A DNA stretch of 54,513 nt from Bacillus sp. (in: firmicutes) (GTDB taxonomy: Bacteria; Bacillota; Bacilli; Bacillales; Salisediminibacteriaceae). The notes below the pieces were generated by a model, which was given only the letters and a program-made list of their open reading frames with translations, was not told where the DNA came from and did no database searches. Positions 47,450 to 54,513 of the stretch are shown here, one piece after another. Position 1 is the stretch's first letter; every line of letters begins with the position of its first letter. The DNA is taken from the NCBI GenBank assembly GCA_021208645.1, contig JAJOJL010000131.1, forward strand, positions 1 to 54,513. The letters run 5' to 3'. The position numbers and the translations under genes are program-made.

Positions 47450-48197
47450 ATGGACAAGTTGCTGACGATAGAAAACTTAACGGGGGGGGTATCAACGGAG
47501 TAGACCGGTTTTACACGATATATCCTTTTCTGTTAATACACATGAGATCGTAGGGTTAATTGGGCTAAACGGTGCTGGTAAAAGTACAACTATCAAGCAC
47601 ATTTTAGGGTTAATGGAGCCTCATGGGGGAGAAGTGAGAATCAATGGAAAGACGTGGGTGGAGAACAAAGATGATTACCGACAAGAGTTAGCATACATTC
47701 CAGAAATGCCATTATTGTATGAAGAAATGACCTTGTGGGAGCATTTAGAATTAACGGCAATGGCCTATGGATTAGATGAAACCACGTTTGAGACAAGGGC
47801 GAAGGCATTGCTAAAAGAATTTCGGATGGAAAAAATGGTGAAATGGTTCCCAAGCCACTTTTCCAAAGGCATGCGGCAAAAGGTTATGATTATGTGTGCT
47901 TTCTTAATTCAACCTTCTTTATACGTTGCTGACGAGCCATTTGTAGGATTAGACCCAATCGGAATAAAATCCTTTTTAGACAGGATGGTAGCTTTGAAGA
48001 AGGCAGGCTGTGGTATCTTAATGTCAACCCATATTTTGGCGACAGCAGAGAAGTATTGTGACCGGTTCATACTTCTCCATGAAGGAAGGATAATCCTACA
48101 TGGCACCTTAAAGGAACTCCAGCAGCAGGCTAATATGCAAGGAGCAGACTTAGACGAAATTTACGTGGAAATGACGAGGGAAGATCGCCATGATTAA
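47450..48197 (+). CDS. ecsA: ABC transporter ATPase EcsA (one frameshift)
   Basis: ATG at 47450 follows CAAAGGAGAATC. A G8 run (47482-47489) has one base too many. With G7 the frame reads ENLTGGYQRSRPVLHDISFSV into Walker A GLNGAGKST, the signature HFSKGMRQKVMI, Walker B LYVADEPFVGLDP and the H-loop STHILATAEKYCD; 248 residues, normal for EcsA. With EcsB it forms the exporter that in Bacillus is linked to exoprotein secretion, competence and regulated intramembrane proteolysis by RasP. The end overlaps ecsB by 8 bases. Confidence 0.9.
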
Positions 48198-49407
48198 CGA
48201 AAAACAATTATGGTCGAGACGAAGAATGGATTACTGGACAATGGCCATCAAATATTTAAAATTAATTGGAAACAGCGGTTTTCTGTTTACCATTTACTTG
48301 CTGTTTGTGTTTGGCAGTTATTATTATGGTCAGTTTTTACTTTGGCTCCCTGAGACTTTTCCTGCTACTTTATTTTTTACGGTAGTCTTTTTATGGTTAA
48401 TGACGAGGGGGAGGGTGAGGACATTTGCAAAACAGGGGGATTTATTTTTCCTAACACCTCGAGAAGAGAAAATGTCATCCTATTTCCGGTCTGCTCTCCA
48501 ATATAGCTGGTTAATGGAAACCTTTTATTTCTCTGTCGTACTATTACTTTTAGCACCTTTATTTTTTGATAGGATTCATCCATCTGGTAGCTTGCTTCTT
48601 TCCATCTTGTTGCTGTTAAGTGCTTTGAAAGGCTGGAACTTAGCTTGCGGTTTTCAGGAGCAACGAGTTCAGGAAAAATCGAGATACTACGTACATACTT
48701 GGATTCGATTAGGGATCAATGGTGTGACTGTTTATGCGCTGTTTTCCCTACAACCAATGTGGCTCATTGCCCTATTGGCAGTAATCCTCAGTATTTTTTA
48801 TTTTGGATACTTCTATCAGCTCTCAAAAACACATAGTGTAAAATGGGAGCGCTTAGTGGAAATAGAGGATCAAACAGTAACGACATTCTATCGAGTTGCG
48901 AATTCCTTTACGGATGTCCCACAGTTAAAATCTAAGGTCCGTAGTAGAAAATGGCTTTCATTATTGTATCGACTTGTGTCATTCAAAAAGGAACATGTGT
49001 ATCACTATTTATTTAGCCGAGCATTTGTAAGGTCCAATGATTACTTTGGTATTTATATTCGGTTGACACTTCTTTGTCTCCTTTTTATGAGTGTTATTCA
49101 GCTCGATTGGGGAAGATGGTTAGTTATGGGTTTGTTTGCCTATATGACAGCTCTGCAAATTGAGACATTAAAGCATCATTACGATACGAGTAAGATGGTT
49201 GACCTTTATCCCGTTTCTGATCAGTTAAAGCTAGCAAGTCATCGGTTTTGGCTTTTCGTTTTGGGTGGAATCCAAATGCTAATCTTTAGCATTGGAGCTA
49301 TCATTTTTCATCAATTTCTGGATGGGTTCATTGCCATTGGTATAGTCATCCTAGTTTATGTTTATCACGGACTGTTTCGATTAAAGAAGCTTTATGAGCT
49401 AGCTTAA
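48190..49407 (+). CDS. ecsB: ABC transporter permease EcsB
   Basis: A 405-residue membrane protein with about 8-10 hydrophobic helices. It starts MINEKQLWSRRRMDYWTMAIKYLKLIGNSGF, typical of EcsB, with the cytoplasmic RSRKWLSLLYRLVSFKKEHVYHYLFSRAFVRSNDYFGIY block. It overlaps ecsA by 8 bases, indicating coupled translation of the two transporter halves. Confidence 0.93.
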   Translation: MINEKQLWSRRRMDYWTMAIKYLKLIGNSGFLFTIYLLFVFGSYYYGQFLLWLPETFPATLFFTVVFLWLMTRGRVRTFAKQGDLFFLTPREEKMSSYFRSALQYSWLMETFYFSVVLLLLAPLFFDRIHPSGSLLLSILLLLSALKGWNLACGFQEQRVQEKSRYYVHTWIRLGINGVTVYALFSLQPMWLIALLAVILSIFYFGYFYQLSKTHSVKWERLVEIEDQTVTTFYRVANSFTDVPQLKSKVRSRKWLSLLYRLVSFKKEHVYHYLFSRAFVRSNDYFGIYIRLTLLCLLFMSVIQLDWGRWLVMGLFAYMTALQIETLKHHYDTSKMVDLYPVSDQLKLASHRFWLFVLGGIQMLIFSIGAIIFHQFLDGFIAIGIVILVYVYHGLFRLKKLYELA

Positions 49408-49481
49408 GAAATAGCTCTGATAGTCCTTGTTGTTGATTTATGTTGTAGGAGCTCGCTTTCTGCGGGCATAAGAAGGGGGAA

Positions 49482-50228
49482 GTGAGCTTGGGCTACATGG
49501 ACAAGGTGGAAAGGGAAATGGAGCGCTGGGAGCGGAGAATTATGCGGCCCCCATCTTACGGAGGCAAGCTTGCAAAGGGATGGCAAAATAAAATTAATGA
49601 AAAAATACCAGAGCGTGTTCATCAAGTAGTTTCTAACAGTATTAAGCAGATGGTGCGGGCTACAATTGCTGGAAGTGACTATTTGTCAGACCAACCTTCC
49701 ATGTCTCATTTGTCGATGAAAAAACAAGAGGAAGTACTTCAAGGACGTGTCGTTTATTATAAACGAACTGCTGCCGTAGAAGGGGCAACAACAGGTGCTG
49801 GTGGTATTGTTCTTGGTTTAGCCGATTTTCCACTTCTTTTGAGCATAAAAATGAGATTTTTGTTTGATGCGGCGAAAATATATGGTTTTAATACGGAAGA
49901 TTACCGGGAAAGATTGTTTTTATTGACTATCTTTCAACTTTCCTTTTCAAAGGATACCAAGCAAAGGGAAGTTTTTAATAAAATTACGGATTGGAATAAT
50001 CAAATTAAAGCTCTTCCTCCAAAGGAAAACCATTTGGAAGCAATTGATTGGAAAACATTTCAATTGGAGTACAGGGATTTTATTGATCTTCCCAAAACCC
50101 TACAACTGATTCCAGGCTTCGGCGCTATTGTTGGTGCTGTTGCTAACTATAAATATTTGGATATTCTTGCGGACCATGCAAAAAACAGTTTCCGTCATCG
50201 AATCCTAAAGCAAAACGGGAGTGAATGA
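49482..50228 (+). CDS. ecsC: EcsC family protein
   Basis: A 248-residue protein of the EcsC family. TAAVEGATTGAGGIVLGLADFPLLLSIKMRFLFDAAKIYGF is the conserved glycine-rich core, and LIPGFGAIVGAVANYKYLDIL follows near the C-terminus. GGGGGAAG precedes GTG 49482; TTG at 49488 or ATG at 49497 are possible alternative starts, TTG having the better spacing. It is third in the ecs operon. Its function is undefined even in Bacillus. Confidence 0.9.
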   Translation: MSLGYMDKVEREMERWERRIMRPPSYGGKLAKGWQNKINEKIPERVHQVVSNSIKQMVRATIAGSDYLSDQPSMSHLSMKKQEEVLQGRVVYYKRTAAVEGATTGAGGIVLGLADFPLLLSIKMRFLFDAAKIYGFNTEDYRERLFLLTIFQLSFSKDTKQREVFNKITDWNNQIKALPPKENHLEAIDWKTFQLEYRDFIDLPKTLQLIPGFGAIVGAVANYKYLDILADHAKNSFRHRILKQNGSE

Positions 50229-50245
50229 AATTCACTTCCGTTTTT
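50214..50245 (+). terminator. Intrinsic terminator of the ecs operon
   Basis: AACGGGAGTGAAT pairs with ATTCACTTCCGTT, overlapping the ecsC stop codon, followed by TTTTT. Confidence 0.85.
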
Positions 50246-50306
50246 GGTTTTTTGATAAGCTTTGTTCGTTGGTACGGTTAGGTGATGGGAGGCAGCGGGT
50301 GGGTCG

Positions 50307-50388
50307 TGTCAGTAGCAGAAGGTGGAACGGACAGGAGGAGCAGGAAAAAAGGGTGACGTGTCCGTAGCGCGAGCAGGAACGGACAGGT
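50307..50388. repeat. GC-rich imperfect direct repeat
   Basis: Two about 30-base copies share GTGTC(A/C)GTAGC, a purine-rich middle and GGAACGGACAGG (50307-50336 and 50358-50388). It is non-coding, in the gap between ecsC and the OsmC gene. Confidence 0.6.
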
Positions 50389-50512
50389 GAAGTGGAAAAA
50401 CATACACAAAATCTTGCACAAACATTCATAAAACCTTCACAGACTTTTTCCAATATAAGGGTTACGATAAAGGTAATTGAATATAGTAGATAATTGAAGC
50501 GAGCAATTAATC

Positions 50513-50971
50513 ATGCCAAAAACTATTTTTACAGCATCTGCCCATTTACAAGAGGGAGTTCAAGTTTTAGCAAAATCTCGAAACTTTCAATTCATCATTG
50601 ACGAACCAAAAAGCTTAGGTGGTACCGATACTGGGATGAACCCAGTCGAAGTCGTTCTCGCTACATTAGGCGCTTGCCAAGCAATTGTGGCAAGGGTTTA
50701 TGCAAGGAAATTCAACATTGAATTTACGGACCTGTGGGTAGAACTTGAAGGTGATTTGGATACGGATGGGTTCATGAACATTTCGGATGTACGTAGAGGC
50801 TACTCAGAAATTCGCTATAATATTCATATTGCAACGGAGTCACCAAAAGAAAAAGTCGCTGAGTTTGTGGAATTTATTGAAAAAACGTGTCCTGTAGGAG
50901 ATACAATTGCTAATCCAGTTGACCTAAAGCTCAATGATATTATTATTGAAGAAATGCTTTCCACAGTTTAA
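50513..50971 (+). CDS. OsmC family protein
   Basis: A 152-residue OsmC/Ohr-fold protein. The two redox cysteines are in ATLGACQAIVA (C55) and EKTCPVGDTIANP (C123). They are placed for thiol peroxidase chemistry, though this subgroup is less well defined than Ohr. AAGCGAGC upstream is a weak ribosome site. Monocistronic, with a strong terminator. Confidence 0.9.
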   Translation: MPKTIFTASAHLQEGVQVLAKSRNFQFIIDEPKSLGGTDTGMNPVEVVLATLGACQAIVARVYARKFNIEFTDLWVELEGDLDTDGFMNISDVRRGYSEIRYNIHIATESPKEKVAEFVEFIEKTCPVGDTIANPVDLKLNDIIIEEMLSTV

Positions 50972-51015
50972 TAGATTAAAAAAGAGATAAATGTATAATT
51001 AGATATCAAAAAAAT

Positions 51016-51055
51016 AAAACCGAATGCCAGCTTACGCAATGGTCATTCGGTTTTT
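51016..51055. terminator. Bidirectional terminator, osmC / acetamidase
   Basis: AAAACCGAATG (51016-51026) pairs with CATTCGGTTTT (51044-51054), with a T-run on each outgoing strand, between convergent genes. Confidence 0.85.
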
Positions 51056-51123
51056 CGCTATTTCCTGATAATCAGACTGAAAATCTTCGTTTTCGACCTT
51101 CACTCTCCGGAGGGTAGTTTTCC

Positions 51124-52068
51124 TTACCGGATTACTCCATGGGGAAGTAAAGCGTGAACACCTTTCACTCCATTTACCACTTGCGTAATCCGTAAATCTA
51201 CCGCTACACTTGCTAATGCCGTTGCTTCCTCTTTACTAACTTTATATAATTCACACATGAAATTAACCATTTCATTTAATGCCATGGCTGTGGCTTCATT
51301 TAAATCTTCATGGAAACCAAAAGTAATCCAACCGGATGGTGTGTTTGCCCTCGGCAATTTCAATGACATTTCTTCATGTAAGATCAAACTAACATCAACG
51401 AAATCCATGGGACATTCGATAGCTGTGCCGGAACTCTCGCCGTCACCTTGGGCAGCGTGGCCGTCACCGATGGAGAACAAAGCCCTTTCCACTGTAACTG
51501 GCAAAAACAAACTGCTACCGCGCACCAGTTCTTTGCAGTCAATATTACCACCGCAATAACGTGGTGGTGAAGTGGAGTGGACCCCAGGTTCGGCAGGTGC
51601 GACACCTAAAAGTCCCATAAATGGGGAAAGACCTACCCGGAATTCCTTATCCCCGATCAAACAGCTACCAGTCATTGTTGCAACATCCAATTTCCAATCC
51701 AATTGAACCCGGTTACTTTCTTGCAACCCAAGTTTCTCGTTTTGCCAACTGGCTGTACCTCCAGCCCAGTTGCGGCCATACCAGCCAGGTACAATGTCAT
51801 TAAATCGAACTTCCAACACCATCCCAGGTTTAGCACCTCGCACAGCAATTGGACCAATAATCGGATGAATTGGCCGTTCTTCTTTTTCCCGCGAGGTGAA
51901 ACTCCCCTTCTCTACCCCTTCACGAGGTGAATAGCCCCATTCAATATCAGGAGTGGTTAGATGGAGAGAATCTCCTGAGTCCACCGATATAATAGGTTGA
52001 TAATTTCTACTGAAAGAACCATGAATATTTCCGTTTTCTAACTTAATTTTATGTATCAAGCCATCCAT
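51124..52068 (-). CDS. Acetamidase/formamidase family protein
   Basis: A FmdA/AmdA-family amide hydrolase of about 314 residues. Family blocks seen are RNYQPIISVDSGDSL, GPIAVRGAKPGMVLEVRFNDIVPGWYG, GLSPFMGLLGVAPAEPG, RYCGGNIDCKELVRGSSLFLPV and SIGDGHAAQGDGESSGTAIE (acidic/histidine metal site). The start is uncertain: AAAGGGGG abuts ATG 52068, so TTG at 52059 (9-base spacing) is equally likely. The ATG at 52104 lies upstream of a TATAAT -10 box (52087-52092) and is unlikely. The gene stands alone; it probably releases ammonia from formamide or acetamide. Confidence 0.87.
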   Translation of the reverse strand: MDGLIHKIKLENGNIHGSFSRNYQPIISVDSGDSLHLTTPDIEWGYSPREGVEKGSFTSREKEERPIHPIIGPIAVRGAKPGMVLEVRFNDIVPGWYGRNWAGGTASWQNEKLGLQESNRVQLDWKLDVATMTGSCLIGDKEFRVGLSPFMGLLGVAPAEPGVHSTSPPRYCGGNIDCKELVRGSSLFLPVTVERALFSIGDGHAAQGDGESSGTAIECPMDFVDVSLILHEEMSLKLPRANTPSGWITFGFHEDLNEATAMALNEMVNFMCELYKVSKEEATALASVAVDLRITQVVNGVKGVHALLPHGVIR

Positions 52069-52086
52069 CCCCCTTTGTTTATCCAC

Positions 52087-52115
52087 ATTATATAGTTTCC
52101 CCATGTTTTTAAAAT
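52087..52115 (-). promoter_or_regulatory. Probable promoter of the acetamidase gene
   Basis: On the minus strand a perfect TATAAT (plus 52087-52092) lies about 20 bases before the likely start; the -35 (ATTTTA, 17-base spacing) is poor. Confidence 0.4.
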
Positions 52116-52368
52116 AAAGACTATAGATTTGAAGTGATACATTTTAGGAGAATGTTCGTTAATTGCTAATATTTGAATGGGTTGAACTAGTCAATGTTAA
52201 CCTTTACGCTTTTTTTTCTTTATTTTAATAATATTTTTATATACTTTTACGTTAAAATCAGTATAATGGATTAGGTGAGTGTTTTGTAACATTTTCATAG
52301 TTAATACTAAACATAGTAGTTTAATGATTTGTTCCAAAACAAAATACATAATTCAGAAGGAGAGAGCT

Positions 52369-54513
52369 ATGTCTATTTCAAAAGCAATTAGAACAAAAGT
52401 ATTTCCTTTATTTTTAGCAGTATTATTAGTAGTTTCTCAGTTTGCTGGAGCTGTTGCATTTCCTGCTGCAGTATCAGCCCAGGAGCAAACGCAAGCAGTT
52501 ACGGTAGTAGAGTGGGATTTTGACAATAATGAAGCCAGCGCTACAGGAGGAGTTGAAAATAATCTTGAACGAGAAATAACGATACATGGGGCAGCACAGA
52601 GTAATAGATTTCCTTTTGTTCAAGGTTACCCTAATACAGGCAGAGCAATCAATTCCGATAATTGGCATACTGATTCTGAAAGTTATTGGATGATTGAGTT
52701 TTCCACATTAGAACATTTTGATTTAACATTATCTTCAAAGCAATTTGGGTCCAATACTGGTCCAAGGGATTTTGCAGTTGAATATAGCATTGACGGATTT
52801 ACATGGTCAGAGGTACCAAACTCTGCAATTGAAGTTGCAAATGGTTGGGAAAATGCTGGAATGTTAAATGAAATAGCATTGCCAGAAATATTAAATGATC
52901 AAGAGTTGGTCTATCTCCGTTGGATTAAAACCACAGATGTACGTGTAGATGGAAACACAAACCTTTCTATTACTTCAGGTGGAACAAATAGAATCGATGA
53001 TATTGTTATCAACGGCTTAACTGTAGCCATTGAAGATGGAGTTCCTGCAGGAGACGAAGAGCAAGCAGACTTAACAATCAAAGACGCTCGCAGCATGATG
53101 GGCCAAGAGGTTACGGTTGAAGGAATTGCCAATATAGATCAAGGGTCAATGCATGCTAGGAACTTCTCTTTATTTATCCAAGATGAAGAGGCAGGTATAC
53201 AGCTTTTCAGTTTCAACCCAAGTCAGTTTCCTGCTGTAAAAAAAGGTGACCTTGTGCGTGCAACAGGGGTAGTCGGACAACACAGCGGAGTAACACAATT
53301 GGAAGTTTCAGAGGTAGAAGTATTAGAAACTAATCAAGAAGTTCCAGTAAGAAACGTTAATTTGTCAACTTATATGAATGCTTCTTTAGCTGACGAATTG
53401 GAAGGTCAATTAGTTAGATTCGAAGGTTTTATCCGTAATATTAACAATTATTTTAACGGTGGTGTTTCCATCGGTATTATAAACGATGATTTTGATGCAG
53501 TTGATATTCGCGTATGGGAAAGTACAGGAATCGATTTAGACGAACTTTCCCCTTATACATGGTACGAAATCACAGCTGTTTCAAGTAGGTTTAATGCAAA
53601 TTATCAAGTATTACCTCGAAGCAATGCAGATTTCCGAGTTTTAGCTGAACAAAAAAGGAACCTACAACACTTAATCGTGAATTCCAAGTGGAAATCGGTC
53701 GAGTAGTTGACGGAGATACAATTACCTTAAAAACACCTGTTTTAGGGGCGACGAATGTTCGATTCTTGAACATGGATACGGCAGAAACGTATCATACGGT
53801 TCGAAATGAGTTAGATCAGCATCAAATGGATCATGGTAATAGAGCAACAGCACATATGCAGACGATGCTCGAAGAGGGTGATATAGTTACTCTTCGTTTA
53901 GGTAGTGAACCACTAGATGGATTTGGTAGATTATTAGCAGAGGTCATTTCTCCATCTGGTGTAAACACAAATTTAAAAATGGTACGTGATGGTCACGCAC
54001 CAACGTATTTTATCTATCCTTTTGAAGATGAAGTGGTGGCAAAGTATGCTGAAGCAGCCAAACTTGCCCGTGAAGAAGGATTAGGAATTTGGAACCCTGA
54101 AGATCCACTATTAGAAATGCCATTTGTGTTTCGAGCAAGGGAGTCAGGGAGACCTCTATCCCGTTATGTAGGGAACTTCAAAACAAAGGAATTTGTTGCG
54201 CCGGATCACTTTGAAATTGTACCACCAGAATACCGTGTGTTCTTTACAAAGCAGCAAGCCCTAGATCTTGGTTATACGCCTCTTGAACTGTCGGATCAAG
54301 AAGCAATTGATATGGATAAAAACGCATTAGCAGTCGAGTTTCAAGGTTCAGATTCAGCAGCAAGTGTAGTTAACAATGTGGTATTAGTGACAGAAGGTTC
54401 GTATGGCTCTACTATTTCTTGGGAATCTAGTCACCCTGAAGTAATTGCAACAACTGGAGAAGTAACAAATCCAGATTTTTCGGATGTAGAAGTTACATTA
54501 ACAGCAACGATAG
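52369..54513 (+). CDS. Secreted multidomain nuclease with SNase domain (one frameshift; 3' end beyond window)
   Basis: A signal peptide (TKVFPLFLAVLLVVSQFAGAVAFPAAVSA) is followed by a lectin-like beta domain (residues about 45-225), an OB-fold like that in YhcR nucleases (DARSMMGQEVTVEGIANI...) and, after a frameshift, a staphylococcal-nuclease domain (GRVVDGDTITLK, VRFLNMDTAET, DGFGRLLAEVI). Then come an Ada-like segment (SRYVGNFKTKEFV...ALDLGYTP) without its usual cysteines and a start of a bacterial Ig-like domain at the window edge. The A6 run at 53651-53656 lacks one base; A7 joins AEQKKEPTTLNREFQVEIGR. The start at 52369 follows AGAAGGAGAG. It probably degrades extracellular DNA/RNA for nutrient recovery. 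Confidence 0.86.

Noticed and set aside
49441..49481. Fragment resembling the palindromic element core before ecsC
   Set aside because: Only GCTCGCTTTCTGCGGGCA resembles the family; no second arm, so it is too short to call a copy.
1..54513. tRNA, rRNA, riboswitch or T-box elements
   Set aside because: Larger gaps were read for cloverleaf arms, T-box GGTGG motifs ahead of serC and other typical leader folds; none was convincing.
1..54513. Insertion sequence, prophage or integrative element
   Set aside because: No transposase, integrase or phage structural gene; gene order follows the Bacillus chromosome throughout.

Overview
The window reads as chromosome of a low-GC, endospore-forming Bacillaceae. 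It carries an alpha/beta-type small acid-soluble spore protein behind a SigG-like promoter, YheC/YheD, YhaL and YhaX spore-associated families, NiaR-controlled NAD genes, HemZ, and the Bacillus subtilis gene order yheA-yheB-yheC/D and yhaX-hemZ-yhaO-yhaN-yhaM-yhaL-prsA-yhaJ-hpr-yhaH-serC-hit-ecsABC. A membrane-anchored decaheme cytochrome and palindromic interspersed repeats suggest an alkaliphilic or anaerobic-leaning relative (Evansella/Anaerobacillus-like). That genus-level guess is inference.

Layout. 1-463: a CRISPR array with a type I-B-like repeat and no cas genes in view. 524-5879: de novo NAD synthesis; niaR and nifS run left, nadB, nadC and nadA run right, and a NiaR-type operator lies between the two arms. 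5970-7246: NapC/NirT-type multiheme cytochrome c. 7745-15574: leucine/branched-chain acyl-CoA catabolism (yngJ-H-HB-G-F-E) followed by a succinyl-CoA:3-ketoacid CoA transferase (scoAB), so HMG-CoA-derived acetoacetate can be re-activated. 15783-18936: a SASP gene, a small zinc-ribbon protein, the sugar-ABC ATPase MsmX with cre-like sites, and a PucR/CdaR-type regulator. 19083-24714: a spore ATP-grasp block with two long/short (YheD/YheC) pairs in tandem. 24863-30303: yheB, yheA, yhaX, hemZ and a thioesterase. 30505-38619: the YhaO/YhaN nuclease-ATPase pair, a GbsR-family regulator, a CssRS-like two-component system and the exoribonuclease YhaM. 38951-50228: yhaL, prsA, a small membrane protein, a YpmS-like protein, a DUF3267 protein, hpr/scoC, yhaH, serC, hit, an MFS exporter and ecsABC. 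50513-54513: an OsmC protein, an acetamidase/formamidase and the 5' part of a large secreted nuclease that runs off the end.

Two cross-cutting observations matter. First, at least fifteen otherwise well-conserved genes are broken by single-base indels, mostly in homopolymer runs. Restoring one base each (two in some) gives full-length proteins of family-typical size, including prsA, serC and hit. This looks more like uncorrected sequencing error than gene decay, and it also creates the apparent NadB-NadC fusion. I therefore annotate those loci as single genes and give the position of each shift. Second, four copies of a 130-210 bp palindromic repeat and two arrays of roughly 51-53 bp degenerate repeats fill the larger gaps. 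Where I could compare the arms of the palindromic elements they differ between copies yet stay complementary. I saw no tRNA, rRNA, insertion sequence or phage gene.
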